Assembly (NCBI GenBank): GCA_946534455.1
Contig: CAMNCR010000124.1
Location: forward strand, 1 to 8,013
DNA: 8,013 bases
From: an uncultured Clostridia bacterium
GTDB lineage: Bacteria > Bacillota > Clostridia > Christensenellales > Aristaeellaceae
Direction: 5' to 3'
In this document: piece by piece, positions 6,657-8,013 of the stretch
Position numbering within the stretch: position 1 is the stretch's first letter
Layout of the letters: each line of letters opens with the position of its first letter
Made by a program: the position numbers and the translations under genes
The notes under the pieces: generated by a model
Seen by the model: the letters and a program-made list of their open reading frames with translations, nothing else
Told to the model about the DNA's origin: nothing
Databases searched by the model: none

Positions 6657-8013
6657 TTATACCGCCTCCTTCATGGGGATGCCGTACTGCAGACAGTAGG
6701 TGGTCCAGTAGTATCCGCGCTGGGCCAGCAGCTCCTGATGGGTGCCGTGCTCCACGACGCGCCCGTCCTGCAGGACGAGAATGAGATCCGCGTCCCGCAT
6801 GGAGGAAATGCGCTGGGCGATGATGAACTTGGTGCAGGTGAAGGGCAGATCCCGCAGCTGGGCCTGGATGTACTGCTCGGTTTCGCTGTCCACGGCCGAG
6901 GTGGTGTCATCCATGACCAGGATGCTGGGCCGCATGGCCAGGGCGCGGGCCAGGGCAATGCGCTGGCGCTGGCCGCCGCTCAGGCCGACGCCGCGCTCGC
7001 CGATGATGGTATCGTAGCCCTCGGGCAGGTGATCGATAAATTCCGCGGCCGCGGCGCGGCGGGAGAAATCCTTGACCTCCTCCAGGGTCAGATCCTGATC
7101 CCCGAAGGCGACGTTGCCCTCGGCCGTATCGGAGAAGAGGAACACGTCCTGGGTGGCGGTGCCGATGCCGCCGCGAAGCTGCTGCAGCTTCCACTGCCGC
7201 ACGTCGCAGCCGTCCACCAGAATGGCGCCGCCGGTTACGTCATAGAAGCGGGCGAGAAGCTGAATCAGGGTGGTTTTGCCGCCTCCGGTGGGGCCCATGA
7301 CGGCCACCGTCTGTCCGGGCTGGACGGAGAAGCTCACATCGGAAAGCACGGTCTTACTGTCCACCTGGAAGGAAACATGCTGGAAATCGATCTGGCCGCG
7401 CATGGCGGGATGGTCCTCCGCGTCCGGCGCGTCCACGATTTCAGGCTGGGTAAACTGCAGCTCCATGACCTTCGCGGCGGAGGTGGAAAAGCGCTGCAGG
7501 TCGTTGATCAGGTTTCCCAGATCGCGCATGGGATTGCTCAGCGCCCAGCTGAGGCCGGTGAAGATCGCCATTTCGCCGGGGGTCATTTCTCCGCGAATGA
7601 TGAAAATGCCGCCCACGAACACCGTGACCAGCATCATGCCGTTGGCCAGCAGCTCGATGATGGGGAAAAAGGTCAGCCAGAGCTTGTTGATCCGCAGATG
7701 GCTCTCCATGAAGGCGCGGCTCTTTTCGTCAAAGCGGGCCATCTCATAGTCCTCCCGGGCAAAGGCCTTGACCACCCGGTTGCCGGCGATGTTCTCCTGG
7801 GCGGCGGCGTTCATTTCGGAAAGCCGCTCGCGCATGGCCATGAACCGGGGACGCACCCGCCGGGAAAAGAGCTTTGTGATCAGCAGCAGGGCCGGGGTGA
7901 TCACGATGAGCATGAGCGTCATCTTCGCGTTGACAAACAGCAGATAGACCGTGGCGAACAGGAAGGTGCAGGCGCTGTCCACGATGCGGTAATCGATAAA
8001 GCTGAGAAAATGA
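6657..8013 (-). CDS. Heterodimeric ABC exporter, degenerate-site half-transporter, BmrC/TM287-like; 5' end outside window
   Basis: The frame stays open to the right edge, and 451 residues are visible of the roughly 580-620 usual for this family. TM1-TM2 and the true start are missing, and the GTG at 7982 is only an internal codon. Visible parts are TM3 to TM6 (about 7982-7930, 7922-7866, 7670-7596, 7577-7527) and a full ATPase. Walker A GPTGGGKTT is at 7269-7295 and the signature is canonical LSGGQ. Three residues needed for hydrolysis or nucleotide stacking are changed: the Walker B Glu is Asp (ILVMDD, codon 6906-6908), the H-loop His is Gln (IIAQRIS, codon 6813-6815) and the A-loop Tyr is Val (VSFQV). 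This matches the degenerate partner of heterodimeric exporters, which in BmrCD-type operons is likewise encoded first. It pairs with the gene one base downstream. The operon's promoter, and any regulator, lies to the right of the window. Confidence 0.92.
   Translation of the reverse strand, partial: HFLSFIDYRIVDSACTFLFATVYLLFVNAKMTLMLIVITPALLLITKLFSRRVRPRFMAMRERLSEMNAAAQENIAGNRVVKAFAREDYEMARFDEKSRAFMESHLRINKLWLTFFPIIELLANGMMLVTVFVGGIFIIRGEMTPGEMAIFTGLSWALSNPMRDLGNLINDLQRFSTSAAKVMELQFTQPEIVDAPDAEDHPAMRGQIDFQHVSFQVDSKTVLSDVSFSVQPGQTVAVMGPTGGGKTTLIQLLARFYDVTGGAILVDGCDVRQWKLQQLRGGIGTATQDVFLFSDTAEGNVAFGDQDLTLEEVKDFSRRAAAAEFIDHLPEGYDTIIGERGVGLSGGQRQRIALARALAMRPSILVMDDTTSAVDSETEQYIQAQLRDLPFTCTKFIIAQRISSMRDADLILVLQDGRVVEHGTHQELLAQRGYYWTTYCLQYGIPMKEAV
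6665..6671 (-). promoter_or_regulatory. Consensus ribosome binding site within the end of the upstream exporter gene
   Basis: On the minus strand, AAGGAGG lies 9 bases before the ATG at 6655. It sits inside the last codons of the upstream gene (M-K-E-A-V, stop). This supports the chosen start and tightly coupled, balanced synthesis of the two subunits. Confidence 0.85.

Noticed and set aside
4928..6784. 618-residue plus-strand open frame opposite the exporter genes
   Set aside because: Asp/Gly/His/Gln-rich with no recognisable fold. It spans the junction of two well-supported minus-strand genes and has no initiation signals.
6906..6908. Reading the missing Walker B Glu as a sign of gene decay
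   Set aside because: The Asp, the H-loop Gln and the partner's deviant signature form a coherent degenerate site known from functional heterodimeric exporters, and the frame is intact.
7980..7982. GTG as the true start of the partial exporter subunit
   Set aside because: The frame continues upstream with family-like TM3 sequence to the window edge, and a start here would remove TM1 and TM2.
1..8013. Search for CRISPR repeats, tRNA or rRNA genes, insertion sequence ends and toxin-antitoxin or phage-defence modules
   Set aside because: No regularly spaced repeats, cloverleaf-like segment, transposase or paired small genes were seen. Nearly all of the window is accounted for by five coding regions.

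Overview
The window is GC-rich, densely coding bacterial DNA. It has SD sequences close to AAGGAGG, sigma-A-type promoters with exact TATAAT -10 boxes, and intrinsic terminators. Together with the gene families present, this suggests a GC-rich member of the Bacillota, such as a gut or rumen Clostridia lineage. That placement is an inference and nothing here fixes genus or species. No mobile element, CRISPR array, rRNA or tRNA was seen.

Layout from left to right. (1) 1-441 (+) is the 3' end of a gene cut by the left edge. It has a Gln-rich repeat segment, a charged Ala/Glu/Arg helix and a short C-terminal tail that resembles the tail of HerA-like (DUF853/YjgR) ATPases. (2) 442-520 is a convergent junction with two back-to-back hairpins. 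(3) 521-1633 (-) is a secreted class 3 lipase with a readable Ser-Asp-His triad. (4) 1634-1815 is a divergent intergenic region with one promoter facing each way; the two share the 9-mer ATGTATAAT. (5) 1816-4812 (+) is a 998-residue fused ATPase/permease with MacB-like architecture and an unusually large extracytoplasmic domain. (6) 4813-4883 holds a strong terminator serving the minus strand. (7) 4856-6655 (-) and 6657-8013 (-, cut by the right edge) are the two half-transporters of a heterodimeric type IV ABC exporter. They are separated by one base and are almost certainly co-transcribed.

How the genes work together. The two exporter halves have complementary motifs. The upstream partial subunit has lost the catalytic Walker B Glu (Asp instead), the H-loop His (Gln instead) and the A-loop Tyr (Val instead), but keeps a canonical LSGGQ. 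The downstream subunit keeps the catalytic residues but has a deviant LSQGE signature. This is the one-consensus-site, one-degenerate-site design of BmrCD, LmrCD, EfrAB and TM287/288. The substrate cannot be read from sequence. The MacB-like protein is a separate transcription unit convergent with the exporter, and the lipase is divergent from it. No pathway visibly links them beyond all acting at or outside the membrane.

Overall this is a fairly ordinary stretch of chromosome. The points most worth a second look are the size of the MacB-like ectodomain, the repeat in the first gene, and the arrangement of the terminators. I do not see convincing evidence of a new system.
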